The notes under the pieces: model-generated | Seen by the model: only the letters and a program-made list of their open reading frames with translations | The model's database searches: none | What the model was told of the DNA's origin: nothing | Shown: piece after piece, positions 11,901-23,965 of the stretch | How positions within the stretch are numbered: position 1 is the stretch's first letter | Layout of the letters: each line of letters starts with the position of its first letter | Assembly (NCBI GenBank): GCA_964036295.1 | Contig: OZ038470.1 | Coordinates: 388,001 to 452,000, forward strand | Direction: 5' to 3' | Length of the DNA: 64,000 nt | From: Plumapathes pennacea | Taxonomy: Eukaryota > Cnidaria > Anthozoa > Antipatharia > Myriopathidae | Made by a program: the position numbers and the translations under genes

Positions 11901-14900
11901 TTTAGTTTTGGTTGTTCACAGTGATCCAAAAACCACTCTGTTGGTTATATTACTTATAAAACTTGACCTAAACAGTCATTTATTGATCAGGGTTTAATCT
12001 CACCAGTAATGCCGCAACCTTAATCCTTGTTTCTGATGACATACAATCTGCAACAGAAAATGAAATTATAGCCTAAACCAATAACTTCTTTGGTGATTTG
12101 GAAATACTTGCACTGGTTGGTATGTGGTCGGTACATGCTCGGTATTTGGTCGGTACATGCTCAGTATGTGGTCAGTAAGTGGTCAGTACATGCTCGGTAT
12201 GTGGTTGGTACATGCTTGGTATGCGGTCGCTACGTGGTCGGTACATGCTCGGTATGTGGTTGTTGTCCATTCTGTATATGTCTGTGTGTGTCCACTGGAA
12301 TGCTACAAATTTGCCGTGTCAGCATGGTGATAAAACGTATGGTAAATCAATTCCAGTAAAAGACGTTAAAGATGTTATATGCTAATGTTTGGAGTGTTTG
12401 ACCTTCGTCAGAGCAAGTAAAGTAATAAGTGTCTGTGCTTCTCTTCCCCTCTCCTACTCCCCCTTTTATTTCTGACTGTCTATTTCCATCTGTCAGCAGT
12501 GCATGTTATTGTTATATTTTTGAGAGTAATTAATTATCTCACCTCTGTCTGGACTACAAAACTCAATAAGCCAGGGCTGAGGATTATCACTTATCTCCTT
12601 ATCAAAGTTTTCTGTGAACATAAAGCAAAGACTGTGTCAGGTGAGTCAAACCATAAGGAACAGCTGGTATTAAACAGAGGAATATTACTCATGACGCTTC
12701 AACCTACCATCCCACAGTTCGTACAGCCTGACTTCCAGTGACTCTAAAATAAACTTCACTATACTTTCCACACTTCTTTGACCGCGGAAGAATTGATGCT
12801 GCAAAATAGAAAAAGTAATATTATGTGTAGTAGTTCAATGGTTGAACCAGACCACATGACCACCTGTAAATAAGCCTGTTAATATATTCAATAAATTAGT
12901 ATGTGTTATGAACTACTCATGGTTGGTCTACTACATTATGTAAAAAAATACAAAAAAGAAAACTGTGTGAGAGCTCACACTGTGAGAAGAATCAATGCAT
13001 CTGTCAGGCAGATCCAGGATGGAATATCATTAAATGTTTCACTCCCAAGAAAGACAGACAGACAGACACACAATGCTACTTACTGATGGATAAAGAATAA
13101 GGGAGGGGTAGCTCCGGATGCCTTGGTGTTGGCACAAGCTCCAGTCCTCTTGACAGTTAACGGCACCAATTCTGACCACGCCCTCAAGTTCTTGTGCAAC
13201 TTGCCGCCACTGAGTTAAACCAGCAAAACAATCATTAGCATGCACTAATGTCCTGGTCAACAACTTGCTTTCGGGCACTGAAATCTAACTCTTGTTGGAC
13301 AAGGCTATGGAAACATGCTACAAAATTATTCAGTAACATTACTTGTACTCTTCTATGTTCTACGATTTTAAATTGCACTCAGTGCAAACTAACGAGTACA
13401 CTTGATTGCTCTCACCAATTAGATTGCAGAATCAAACTGTGCCTTGCAGAGACCTTGATAAGGGGCCATTGACATATTCACCCATTTCCCATTGAGCAGG
13501 GAACTGGTGTATAAGTCAATGGCCCCTAACATAAAGAACTAATAAAATGTAGTTAAAAACACAGAACTATTGGAAATGCTTACAGTGGGTGCCAAATCGT
13601 GACAGTGGGAACAGAAAGGAGAATAATAATTTATGAACCAGATGTCCTCACTTCCTTCGACAGACACCTCTGAAATTAATAAAGAAAAAAGCAGCAAAAA
13701 TGATGGCATTTTAACTGATGTGTAGATGTAACAATGTTCAACATTTTGTATGAAATTACATATTAAAATGTCAATAAATTATGATGCACATCAACTTCTA
13801 CAAGTCTACCTCATGTGCATATCCACTCAAATTGTCGCTAGTGTACTTACGGAAATCAGAATAACTCAAGGTGATCACTTCAGTGTCATCATCATATATC
13901 CCTGCAAGGAAATGAACAAGACTTGATCAACTCCTGCAATAACTTTTTGGTATTATAAATATCACTACTGCTACAGCACAATATACCAGTAGATGCAATA
14001 AATTAGCCACAAAAATAGTGGTCTCACAAAACCGCAAAAATTAGTTGGGTAAAGTAAGAGAACTCCACGGCCAGGTCAGGATTTTACAAAATGGCTTATA
14101 ATTTTCCTCATATTCCAGCCTGTACTTACCAAATTCTTCATTGAAGTAACTCCAGCTCTGGTACTGTCCCCCACCAAATTGGTTGTCCTTCAATCCTTCT
14201 TCCCCATACATATCATATTTCTTGCGAAGTTCGTCATCTGATGAACAGTAGAGAACATGAACCTCACTTATAGATGGATCATTACATGCTCGCCAAAACT
14301 TTAATGGTTGTGCCTTTTGAGAGACAAATTTATCAAAACGGCAAAAATTACAAAGAATGGCCGTGGCTGGGTGGCACCTACTTGGCCCGCATCCAGCCAA
14401 ATTCTCCATACCATTAGTATGATATGTTTCTAATAAGAGAAATTAAAGTTGATCACTCTTGGGAGTGAAAGATTTAACTGGTATCCCTAACAACCAAATC
14501 CTACACCATATGCTATTTTTGGCCCATTTTCCTGCCCTGGCTCTTAAGACATCAAATGGTTTCCTGTATTGTCTATACACAACAACAGTTATTGTTTTTT
14601 TTGATGATACAGGCAACCATATACCATCAGAGATTCAAGATGAATGTACCCAGGAAATTAAACATGCATAGGGGGGCACTCCAGAGTAGAATTTACAGCA
14701 AACGAAGTAGTAAGGAGAATTTGAATTAAGCGTTATCCTAGTTTATCAGACTATTGATTCTCCCAACACAATTTAGACATTTTTTTATAATTTGTTCAGG
14801 CCCATGCAGTTTGGAGAAATAGTGATTTGATCACGCGCTTTAATTTAAAGGTCAAAAACAGGTCGTAAAGTGTATCAAATCCGTACTAAAATTTCACACT

Positions 14901-15468
14901 TGTATTTGGCCTCCGCACATTTTTAACTTAATCCTTACAGAATTAATTACTGCTTCTAATCAGTCACAGCTTTGCTGCAGGCGTTAAAATAATTACAAGC
15001 TGATTAAAGCTTCCAATCTAGCTCTCTATTTCTCTCAAGTAAATATATCGTTAATTTTCGTGGCTCGTCGTGTTAATACACGTGTCAAACCCAGACGAGT
15101 GCTCTTAATCAAACCTGAGAACACTTGAGATCGCGAGTACAAAATATGAGCAAAGCTGTTACCTTTTAAGACTTCGTACGCTTTGGTTATTTTTGTGAAC
15201 GTCTCGTGTGCCTTCGGGTCGTCCTACAATCGAGCAAATACAAACTATACATTACTAAAAGTCTGGTTCACCGCAAAATTGTTCTTAGCGCGACATAAAG
15301 TACCTTATTTTTATCTGGATGAAGTTTCAGAGCCAGTTTCTTGAAGGCCTTGCGTATATCCCTCGTGCTAGCATCTCTGGAAAGTCCTAACAAGTCATAG
15401 TATTCGTCCGTGAAGACCGGTGAGTACAGAAGCGAAGAAAGTAGAATAAATAGGACGTTTCTTTTCAT
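5909..15468 (-). CDS. DNAJC10: ERdj5, ER DnaJ/thioredoxin protein, 22 coding exons
   Basis: ERdj5 is an ER-lumen co-chaperone that recruits BiP and reduces disulfides in misfolded proteins before degradation. The ATG at 15468 opens a hydrophobic signal peptide, then the J domain starts ([13 protein letters not shown]) with the HPD motif (LKLHPDKNK), finished in exons at about 15162-15223 and 14131-14240. Four thioredoxin domains carry active sites CSHC (about 13610), CPPC (8690), CGPC (7710) and CGHC (6810). Two redox-inactive Trx-like segments lie between the first and second, including the small exons near 12550-12615 and 12006-12047 ([18 protein letters not shown]). All phases agree. The final exon starts at 5949 and ends MHDEF then TAG, giving HDEF in place of KDEL. 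Domain order and CXXC pattern match vertebrate ERdj5. The introns are rich in tandem repeats. Confidence 0.95.
6414..6604 (-). repeat. 98-bp tandem duplication carrying a 3' splice site
   Basis: The block from GCAACTGAAGACAACAAAAC at 6414 recurs at 6512, a 98-bp period, with a third partial copy of the exon edge near 6588-6602. On the minus strand each unit holds TTGTCTTCAG followed by the first bases of a DNAJC10 exon (TTGCTRAGTGGYGTGGTCAA). Only the copy at about 6406-6416 continues into real coding sequence. Confidence 0.85.
7866..8145 (+). repeat. GAT/GAC trinucleotide array
   Basis: About 280 bp of interrupted GATGAC/GATGGT triplets lie in a DNAJC10 intron between the exons near 7830 and 8195. 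The array gives Met/Asp/Thr-rich and Ile-rich open frames on the two strands that are not genes. Confidence 0.95.
9059..9226 (-). repeat. Duplicated 3' splice site region of a DNAJC10 exon
   Basis: About 45 bp around 9059-9103 recurs at about 9184-9227, matching at GACGTGACGCGCTCAGA and at GTAACGAYCTGCAAATA. On the minus strand both copies show TTTGCAG followed by RTCGTTACA. The acceptor at 9067-9069 is the coding one; the upstream copy at 9192-9194 is a decoy. Confidence 0.75.
10240..11625. repeat. Satellite-like array, 17 copies of about 70-95 bp
   Basis: The core AGATCAAACACTAYACAACA appears 17 times, each followed by CCCTRCAATACC, ACATACCACACC, ACTATATAAC and a variable CA-rich spacer. 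Unit length varies with the spacer. The array fills one DNAJC10 intron between exons near 10080-10171 and 11636-11758. Confidence 0.95.
12118..12262. repeat. Minisatellite GGTCGGTACATGCTCGGTAT
   Basis: Several imperfect copies of a roughly 20-26 bp unit (GGTCGGTACATGCTCGGTATGT) lie in a DNAJC10 intron. They produce three overlapping spurious open frames. Confidence 0.8.
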
Positions 15469-18399
15469 TGTAAGACACAAGAAACGTTCCTTGTGAAAAT
15501 TTGACAGACGGCCCGATGATGTCGGCCCCAGTCTTTCCCAACCGCGGACGGACCAGTGCGCATCTTTACTACGCAGACCCATACGTGTCCCGCAGGGACA
15601 GGAGATTTCTAATTTAAGAGCCTTTGAAAGGTTTACAAATTCTGGCCCACCCACAGCCTCAATTATAAGCCTCAGAAACAGTTTATATGATTAATCGCAG
15701 TGAAATACATTTTTTGGAGCTTTTTGTTTGTCGGATAAGCGTCACAAATGTTCAAATTAAATAATTCGAATTTTAAGTTCTTCTAGTATTTTTTTATTAG
15801 TTATAGGCATTTATTTTCTACTTCGTTTCTCTCTCTGCTTTTCTGCGAGGCATAAAAAATATATAAATTCAACGGACATGCTTGAAAATGCCGTAAAATT
15901 GCCATAACTACGCCGCGCTGTATCAAAGAGTAGACTAGAGGTCATTTTTTTTACTTGATTTGGTTAATTTTGTTCCCAGGTATTGGATCAGTTTTAGTCC
16001 ACTTAGAAAAAGCACTTAAAAAAGGATGGTTGGATAGTCTTAGTTCGACTTAGTAGCAGATTTACATACACTAACTTGTAAAATATGCCGGCTTTATAAA
16101 AGTGAATTTCAGGCTAATGACGGTTGCCAAGGCACTAACTGACGCCGACCAAGAGAGGATGTTCTCTTGCGCCGACATATTCGTTAACTCACAGACGTTA
16201 TAACTTTTCAACTCTCTATTGACCCTGACGGATCAACTTATAGTTTTGCTGGAATAAATTGTAAGGAGTGGAACAATGGTTCGACCTGAAAATCTCTGTG
16301 CAGCTGGCTTGACAAATAATTCTGTGCAATGAATTATGGATTTGATTATCAAACTATGATTTGTGGAGATATAACAAGAAACCTAAGCATCATCTTTGAA
16401 CCTCTTTTGTTAAAAGCGTAAATTGATGGTCGCGATGATGCTCCAATTTCTCGTGCCTGTCTGTCTAAAATAGGCAAAAGGACAGCTTCGTTACAGTCCC
16501 AAGTAGATTTCCGGAAAGCTTCATACGATTCTGACATTAGGTAAAAAAAATGATCATTTTCCGAAAAATGCAAAGGCTGTAGCTTTCTTCTCAAAAATGG
16601 CTGAATTGACTAAACGTTTTACCACACCTAGTAACAAGAATTTCGTTCCAAACCTTCATTGGTTTGGCCCGAAAATCACTGTGGAGAAGGCGTTCATTTT
16701 GTTATAGTCCCAGAAAGGTTTCCTAAAAGTTTAATCCGATTCTGACATTAGGCCAAAAAATGATCGTTTTCCGAAAAACTGCAAAGGCTGCCAAAGCTTT
16801 CTTCGAGTCTCGCGGGACAACCGAGGAACGTTTAGGACTGGGAACTTTTCTTGTCTGTGTAAACATCCATATAAACAGTATCAGAAACAAACAGGAGCCG
16901 AGGCTATCAACAACACGAGCAGGTAAGCAAACGTTTTGCAAATAACATAAACCCATACAGAGTGCTTTCCCAACTATACAGTCAAGTCATCTAGTAGTTT
17001 CATCACGCGCACATGTAGAGACAAACCCTAAAGGGCACGCGAGGTCACAGCTATACCATCGAACAAAATGCGGAAGTTTCGTATTGAAGGTTCAGGGGGT
17101 TGGATCAAACTACTCATTAGATCTGTGAATTGTTAAATTAGCCGTTTTAAGTGTCTTTTTCCTGACCCGAACTATAAAGCTTCACCCTCAAGCGATCGAG
17201 TCGTGTGCCACAAAAGCTGTGGCTACCGATTAATATCAGGACTGCAATATGAGAAGCTTCCTGTCAATATTTTCATAATGAGTATAAACGGCTGACTTGC
17301 TCAGGCCTACGCTAGTGAGCGGAATCTTTGCTAATCTGGGAAGACCGATATTTACACCGTAGTTCGTTAGGAGGAACTCGGAACACACGACGAGTGCCTA
17401 CACATGCAACTTGCGACATCTTATGCAAACTGTGTCCATGTTTACTGAAAGTTTCATAAACTAGTGACAAAAGCTGTTTGGACAAATAGCGTCACGCATT
17501 TTAAAAGCGCAGTCGGGTATCTAGCTGGACCAGGAGTAGGCTCATAAATTCGAGATTTTAAACCAGTGCTGGGCTTTGATCTGTAGTCCTGAAAATAAAT
17601 TCAACAGATGAAAGCGGGTTAAAATGGACAAGGCGAGTCTTTGTGGAACAGCGGGTATTTGGTAGGTTTAAATATTTACCAATGAATATAATTACTTGCA
17701 TGTGAATACACTCTGGGCCTCGTGATCGGTTAACAGTTGAAACATTACATACGGACAACTCTGAATCTTATTTAGCAAGTTTAGGTTTTTAACTACCTCG
17801 CTATAACGAAACCCCGTTTACCATACTGTGTGATAGAATGAAGAAGGAGGCGAGAGAATGAAAAGAGGAAAATTAAATCTTGGGCATTCTCTGGTACACT
17901 GCAGTACTTCATCAGATCTCACTGTATCAGCGCGACTAGCCTGCAATGCAGGTGGCGTTCCCATCAGTTTCGTTCGGGAGTGGGGTGAATGCCCCCCCCC
18001 CCTCCCCCCCCCCCCCCCCCCCCCCCCCCCCCACCATCCTACTCCGTAACGCAAAAGCAACGGGAACTCGTCTGAAACACGCGGAACAAACGGGAACTCA
18101 CTCCTTCGAAAGCGTGTCAAATGTCAACCAGAGAGCAAAGTTCAAAGCCCGCTCAAAGTCACTCTCATCCTCGGAAATCCAGTGAAAATTGTGGTGCAAG
18201 GCAAAAAAATAAAATAAAAACGGCAGAGGGAAAGGGGAGAAGAAACCTACGTGTTTGTTCTATTGTGCAGTCATTTTTAACTGTCGTCCAGAGTTCACGT
18301 GTTGGCGTTTGAAGTACCGACTGTCGCTCAAGCTGTGTGATTGATTTCAGACTTCTTCGACTTGACGGCCAGAAACCACGTGACATTGCGACATCAGAC
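15469..18399. other. Intergenic region between divergent DNAJC10 and the filamin-like gene
   Basis: No gene model is supported. The stretch should hold the DNAJC10 promoter on its left and the filamin-like promoter on its right. It contains a repeated segment at about 16485-16595 and 16690-16800 and a poly-C run of about 40 bases around 17992-18032. I looked for an ER stress element next to the DNAJC10 start and saw no clear match. Confidence 0.6.
16485..16805. repeat. Pair of diverged direct repeats about 110 bp long
   Basis: Both copies contain GATTCTGACATTAGG, a short A-run, then ATGATCRTTTTCCGAAAAA and TGCAAAGGCTG. They start about 210 bp apart. This is probably a dispersed repeat family, with two copies here. 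Confidence 0.6.
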
Positions 18400-21300
18400 A
18401 TGACAAGACCCGCGGCAAGTCCAGGCCTCGCGCTTGGTAACTCGATCCCTTCCGGCTACCTGAGGATTGCGCGCAGACGGGCCTTGACAAAATGGTGCAA
18501 TCTTCATTTGAGCGAATTTGGCATCCAACTTCATGACGTGGTTGATCTTCAAGATTGCTTTACCACAGCTTCACTGCTTGGGATTTTGACCCAGCGAGAA
18601 TTGGTCGTCACCCGGAAGAATTCTCTGGCAGAAGATTGGGTGCGAATTTACTATTTCTTGGAGAGCGAGAGTGGGTTTGTGTTTGAGTCCTTGGGCCGGT
18701 CTCTTGAACTCGGTGAGTAATTCAGTGCTGGTTTACTATCAAACCAGATGTTTGAGCATAGAGCAGAAGCGAAAATATGTGAAAGTCCTGAATAGTGAAA
18801 GCAATCACTCCCAACTACGTAGTTCCGTTTCTTTAGGAAGGTTACAAAGGTTTCTTTTTCGTTGTTAATATTTAAGAGGGTTTCCATCGAGTCTTCAGTC
18901 ACCCTGTAAATGGAATTGATGGCACTCGTCTTTCACTGTAACATTGAAATACAATCGCATAACGAGAAACAGGAGGGCGAGCGCATATTTTTAGCTCAAT
19001 TGGAAAGCGAACTTCGCTTGTGATTTTACATCGGTGGACCTAGTAATTCATTAACCGCAGTCGATATCATTACATACACATCCGCGTAATTTCTTTACTG
19101 ACATGTGAATTGTCTGTCGGTACTCGCCAAACTTCCTTCGCAACCCCCCCACCCCCACCCCTCACTAATATGCCTGAGTATCCCTCCCCCCCCCCCGAAA
19201 CACACACACACCTGGGCACTGAAGATGCAGTTGCCATGACGTCTGCGAAAAACCCATATTCGCGCGAACAGTTTTATACACGTAAATATATTATCGTTCG
19301 CGATGGAGTGATTGATAATATTGTAAGCTTTTGCACAAAAAGAATGTACCAAATGGCTGCCAAATGGCTGTCTCTTTTGTATTTGCGTGAAAAATAGCAC
19401 CACTTGAATTTGGACAAAGCGCAGAATGTTTAATCGCGTCATGCGCAAACTCTGTATAGCTACTTTAAAGTCCGTTCTTTAGTTGAATTCCACGGCGCAG
19501 AGCAGCTGGTTGTCTATTGTTCTTTTGGCTAAACAAGACTTGTCATAAACGCGGCACTAGTAAACTAGCGTTGTTTTTATAAAGCACTTATTGATATGGA
19601 AATTTGTCCTCAAACAAACGCAAAGCATTATGCGAGTGCCCCGCTCGTCTAGTATGCAAATTTCACCGTTCGCGCGGACTTATTCAAACAAACAGGTTCA
19701 AAGCGTCTTTTGAAGACTTCATTACTTCCTCAAAAGCAGAGCCGAGCGACATTTCGACGGTAAGCCAGGAAGGTGATATATTTTGACTATAGATCAACAA
19801 ACTGTTTTGATCTGGTTTTCGTAGGCTTGTGTTTACTACAACATATAACAAAATACTGGCGTGTTTTGTCACGGAAATGTGACTTTAGTTACGTACGCTT
19901 TGCGATACGCTTTCGGAATTCTAGCCTGGCATGCTCACATATATTTGAGTCATTTCTGCAACTGTATAGTACATTGCTGCGACAGAACAGTTTTCACTGG
20001 TAATTTCTCTAGTGATCCTTTAAAATTCAAGCAGTTCGACCGAAGGTTTTTATCAAAGAAAAGTATCGCAAAAGCTGTATGAACATCATTTGAATTTCAC
20101 AATTTTTGGGGAAAAATATCACGAAGAAACGCTGGTTTTGCGTAAATTTCTTTCCCTACAAATAACGATTATATTTTTCGTTTGCGCTTTCTCTGTAAAC
20201 TCGTAAACATCTCACCGACTTGCAGTGAGCTTGTCAAGACTTGTAAAACATTTAACCGAACCATTGGCGTTGTTTCTCGTCATTTAAGTTAAAATACTCG
20301 TTCTTGTTCGAAAAATCGCACATGAAAAATAAAATGATTAAAAATTAAAACGCAAGAGAAAATTTCCATATCATTCGGCACTCAAAATACTCAGTCAATA
20401 ACTCTGTCAAGACTCTCGTAAATATTCTCTGTCCTTCGCCATTAACTCAGTATCTTCGCCATCTGCCACTGTATATAAAAGATATGTTATACGCAAGTCA
20501 TGCCATGTTGACAGTGTGAATCGTTTGCAACTGTCTCGATTACTCGCTGTGTTGCAAGTTTAGGAGAAAGCAAAGGTTACACTGTCATTTCAAATCTAAA
20601 AATATTTCCTTTCGTTGTTGAATATTTTTCACTCTTATACTGTACGCGCTCCTGTGGTTCTGTATATCAGTATCCACAATGATGGCCTGGGTCTGTGTCT
20701 GAATATTGGTCAGGTGAGCACAGTGTCTCTTTTCTTTCCGATTTCGCCATTTTTAATTGTCTCTTAGTTTCGAGCCAACCACAACATGATTATGTTAATC
20801 GCAACGACAATACTATCCGGAATTAAAAGAGTCGCTTCCCATTAAATAATTTGAGGCAAAGTTTGTTGACAGGTTCGATCGGCAGAGTTTATTTTTCGCA
20901 ATTGTTTTTTATGGTTTTTGCTATGGAAGATGTCACAATGGTGTAGCACAGGTGATTCTTGATGCAAATGTTGTAATTATTGTCAGATTTCGAGCGAAAT
21001 TATCACCCTAAACAATGGGCATCTGTATGTCTAAATTCTTGTTTTTACTTCCAGACACTAAAAGCATTGCAGATGGTGCCGTCGAGACAATTCTGTTGTT
21101 CGTTTGGAGCCTGGTGAATAGTTACGTCATCAAACCGCTCCAGGCCATGTTTGGGAGTTCACACACATCGGCGCGGGAATTTGTTCTGGGCTGGGTCCGA
21201 GACAAACTTCCTCACAGGAATATCACAAACTTCGACTCCGATTGGATTGATGGATTGGCTCTTTGTGAACTTGTCAACGTTTTCCAACCCGGTCTCATTC

Positions 21301-22724
21301 CTCCCAAACTGTATGCGGACAAAGGCAACCGAGAAGGAAACGCCAAGTTGGGCATGCAGATAGCGCATGACGCTTTCGGAATACCGCAGCTCATATCACC
21401 GTTTGACCTTGCAGCGTCGCACGTGGACGAACTCAGTTTAGTAACTTACATCGCTTTGTTCTGTAAGTATGAAAGCCTGATGAAGGGAAACGGCGGCAAA
21501 AATGGGAACGCCGCGACAACGAGTCAGTCAGAAGCGCGGGAAAAAGAGCCTGGTTGCAAAGCGTACGGCGCGGGACTAAAGTCAAGCGAGTTGGGAAAAA
21601 TGGCTGAGTTTGTGGTGGAACTGAATGGTGCTAAATCGGCGGATATTACGATAGCTATCGAGCACAAGTCGACTGCGACCCGAGGGACCCACGAACGAGG
21701 GAAACCAGAATTAAGTGTGAAACCGCTGGGCAAGGAGACTTACAGCGTCAAATACCTTCCCACAAAACCAGGGGAATACGTAATCAGCATTTTGCACTGC
21801 GGAGAACATATCCTGAGAAGCCCGTTCTATTTGACTGTTACTGAAGCAAACGGTTCAAGCTTCGCAAAGCACAACTACACATCTTTTCTTGACGGCGCTC
21901 ACACGAATAGAAAAGCCGGACATGGAATCGTAAATGAAAATTTAATTTCTACGCCAGGGCATCCATTAGGCAATGGCCGAGAGAGAAGTCCATCGTATTC
22001 CGAGGGGAGCACGATTTCATCCGAAGATGACCCGACGTGTGATCATCTGTCCTCGGAGGAGGCCAGCACTTCGGGTCTATTGTCCGCCGCAACTCACAAC
22101 AAAGCCGAAGGGCCGGGGCTACTGGTGGGAGAAGTCGGACGCGTCGGAAGGTTTTCGGTTCTCACCGACAACTCCACGAAAGGACCTCTGAGTGTGTGCA
22201 TCAGTTGTCCAGCGGTGTCTATCCCCGTGCCTTACGTGAAGAGCGAGAAGCGCGAGCACTACACGCAACACAGCGTGTACTATATTCCCACGGAGCCTGG
22301 CGCCTATCAGATTTACCTTAAATGGGGCGAAGAGAGCATTATGGGAAGTCCCTTTAGAGTCTTCATCAATGACGTTATGACTGATGACGTTAGTGCACGC
22401 GTGAATCGCGTGGAGGGCGATCTTGGCGGGAAAGGAAAGCTTCGGCTATATTACGCGGCCACGTCTACAAATCCTAGAGTCCGCCGAGATAAAGAGCTGC
22501 TGGACGAATTCCTGAGGGAGAAAGGAATTTGCGATCGACCCGAGTTTGACTGTTGGGTTGCGCTTGATGTTGGTATGAGCAGATCGGAGAGAGAAAAGGT
22601 ATTCAAGAAAGCGGGCACTAGGAAGACGCCGATGGTGTTTCTGAATGACCAGTATATCGGAGGGTACGAGGACATTATCAATATGGATAAACAAGGGCTT
22701 TTCGATAGCTACTACTTAAAATGA
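18400..22724 (+). CDS. CH-CH-filamin-filamin-SH3BGRL-like fusion protein, 660 aa
   Basis: Two exons are proposed. Exon 1, 18400-18712, ends at a strong GTGAGT donor; exon 2, 21055-22724, follows a CCAG acceptor. The phase-1 junction rebuilds one Asp codon and completes the first calponin-homology domain (ALTKWCNLHLSEFG to SLVNSYVIKPL). The second CH domain follows (AREFVLGWVRDKLP, DSDWIDGLALCELVNVFQP). Two filamin Ig repeats come next, marked by PTKPGEYVISILHCGEHIL with SPFYLTV, and by PTEPGAYQIYLKWGEESIM with SPFRVF. The last 95 residues resemble SH3BGRL/glutaredoxin: KLRLYYAATSTNP, a cis-Pro site KTPMVFLNDQYIGGYED, and no CXXC. An actin-binding protein with a thioredoxin-fold tail is implied. 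The start at 18400 is a choice; an earlier in-frame ATG is at 18337 and upstream exons are possible. Confidence 0.8.
20472..20480 (+). promoter_or_regulatory. TATA box of a possible internal promoter
   Basis: TATATAAAA lies in the intron of the filamin-like gene, about 540 bp before an in-frame ATG at 21015. A leader with a CAG/GTGAGC donor follows near 20711. The match is good but transcription is unproven. Confidence 0.35.
21015..21054 (+). other. Alternative in-frame N-terminus (MGICMSKF)
   Basis: If the acceptor at 21053-21054 is not used, exon 2 extends upstream in frame to an ATG at 21015. This gives MGICMSKFLFLLP joined to the last helix of CH1 and an intact CH2. MGxxxS fits an N-myristoylation signal, and Cys4 could be palmitoylated. 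It could equally be chance. Confidence 0.3.
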
Positions 22725-23965
22725 ACACGGACACGTATGCGCTGAAACGGTTAGCCGCTGCCCGCTGTTCTCTGCCATGAAGGCGCAGTTTTCTTATGAA
22801 CACTAAACAGCGTGTGTTGAAGTAAATCAGTAGTTACTCGTTTGCTGAATATCGTAAGTCGTTAGAAAAAATGTTAAATTAAATTAAATTAAATTAAATT
22901 AAAGTAAAGTAAAGAGCATTTCTCATTTATCCATGAAACTATTGTAGTAAAATTTTTTGTCATCAGATTGCTTGTCTCTGTCAGACAGATGGAGTAAAAT
23001 GCAACGTGTTGTAATTTCGGAAATAAAAAGGAACGCTAATCATTCTTTAAAAATCGTCTCATTGCGAGATATGTTTCGTATTTGAAATACTTTTATTTCT
23101 GGAGTGACGTGGATCAGACACAGTTCACTTTTTGTTTAGGGGGATGAAGAGGAATAATGGAATAAGAATAACGGGAATAATGGAATAATGGCCTTGGTTT
23201 TTCTGGAATAATGGAATAACGACATTTGCTTTGGAATAATCATCGACGTTTTTAACGGAATAACGGAATAACGAGATTTTCTGGACTTGAATAATGGAAT
23301 AATGGAAATTTTTGAGGTGGAATAATGAATAATGCCACTTCATTATTCCGGAATAATGGAATAATGAACATTCCATTATTCCTCTTCATCCCCAATCTTG
23401 TTATACTTTTCTCACAGCCTCACAGCAGTAAACAGTAACAGAAAAAGCTGTTTGCAGATTTCGGCTGACTTTCGACCAAACCCAAAGCGATTACAACGAC
23501 AATCACAAAGGCTGTAAAAACACAGAAGCCAAAGTAATTTGCGTTTGGTTTCACTCTGAAGAAATCAATCAGCGATGCGAGAACACGTGATCGCCTCTTG
23601 TTGCTCAGATGACAAGCGGGTTGCTTACGTTCCTGATTGACAAAGAATGCTGCCAAAGTTTTTTTTGGACCAATCAAAAAGTTTGGCCAAAACCAAAACA
23701 ATCACACGACTATCTTCGACAGTCATCCCAAAACAGCAGCAATACAGTTGTAGGGTTTAACAATTAAAAGTTTTACTTATAGTGGTGGTTAGGGGATAAC
23801 TCTATTATTGTACAAAACTCGACGTAACCCTCCCCCCCTCTCCCCCCCTTTGCCCTCTCTAGCTCTCACTTTGTCTCTTCCCTTCACCGTCATACTTTCC
23901 TCATTACAACACATATGGAAACCATGCGTTACTCTCACCCTGATGACTCGTACAGGAAACAATGG
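22725..23965. other. Intergenic region between convergent genes
   Basis: It holds an AATTAAATTA-type pentanucleotide run (about 22873-22915), a likely polyadenylation signal for the filamin-like gene (AATAAA 23022-23027), a TIR element (23139-23393) and an inverted dispersed repeat (about 23450-23740). No gene is supported. Confidence 0.7.
23139..23393. mobile_element. Short TIR element filled with GGAATAATGGAATAATG repeats
   Basis: GGGGATGAAGAGGAATAATGG at the left end is matched by its exact reverse complement at 23373-23393. The interior is made of GAATAATG-type units in variable order. It has no coding capacity and looks like a MITE or a foldback minisatellite. Confidence 0.7.

Noticed and set aside
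17818-18185. Pro-rich and Gly-rich frames
   Set aside because: They come from a poly-C run and have no domain or splice support.
21524-22694. Minus-strand frames across the filamin-like exon
   Set aside because: They are shadows of a long conserved coding exon on the plus strand.
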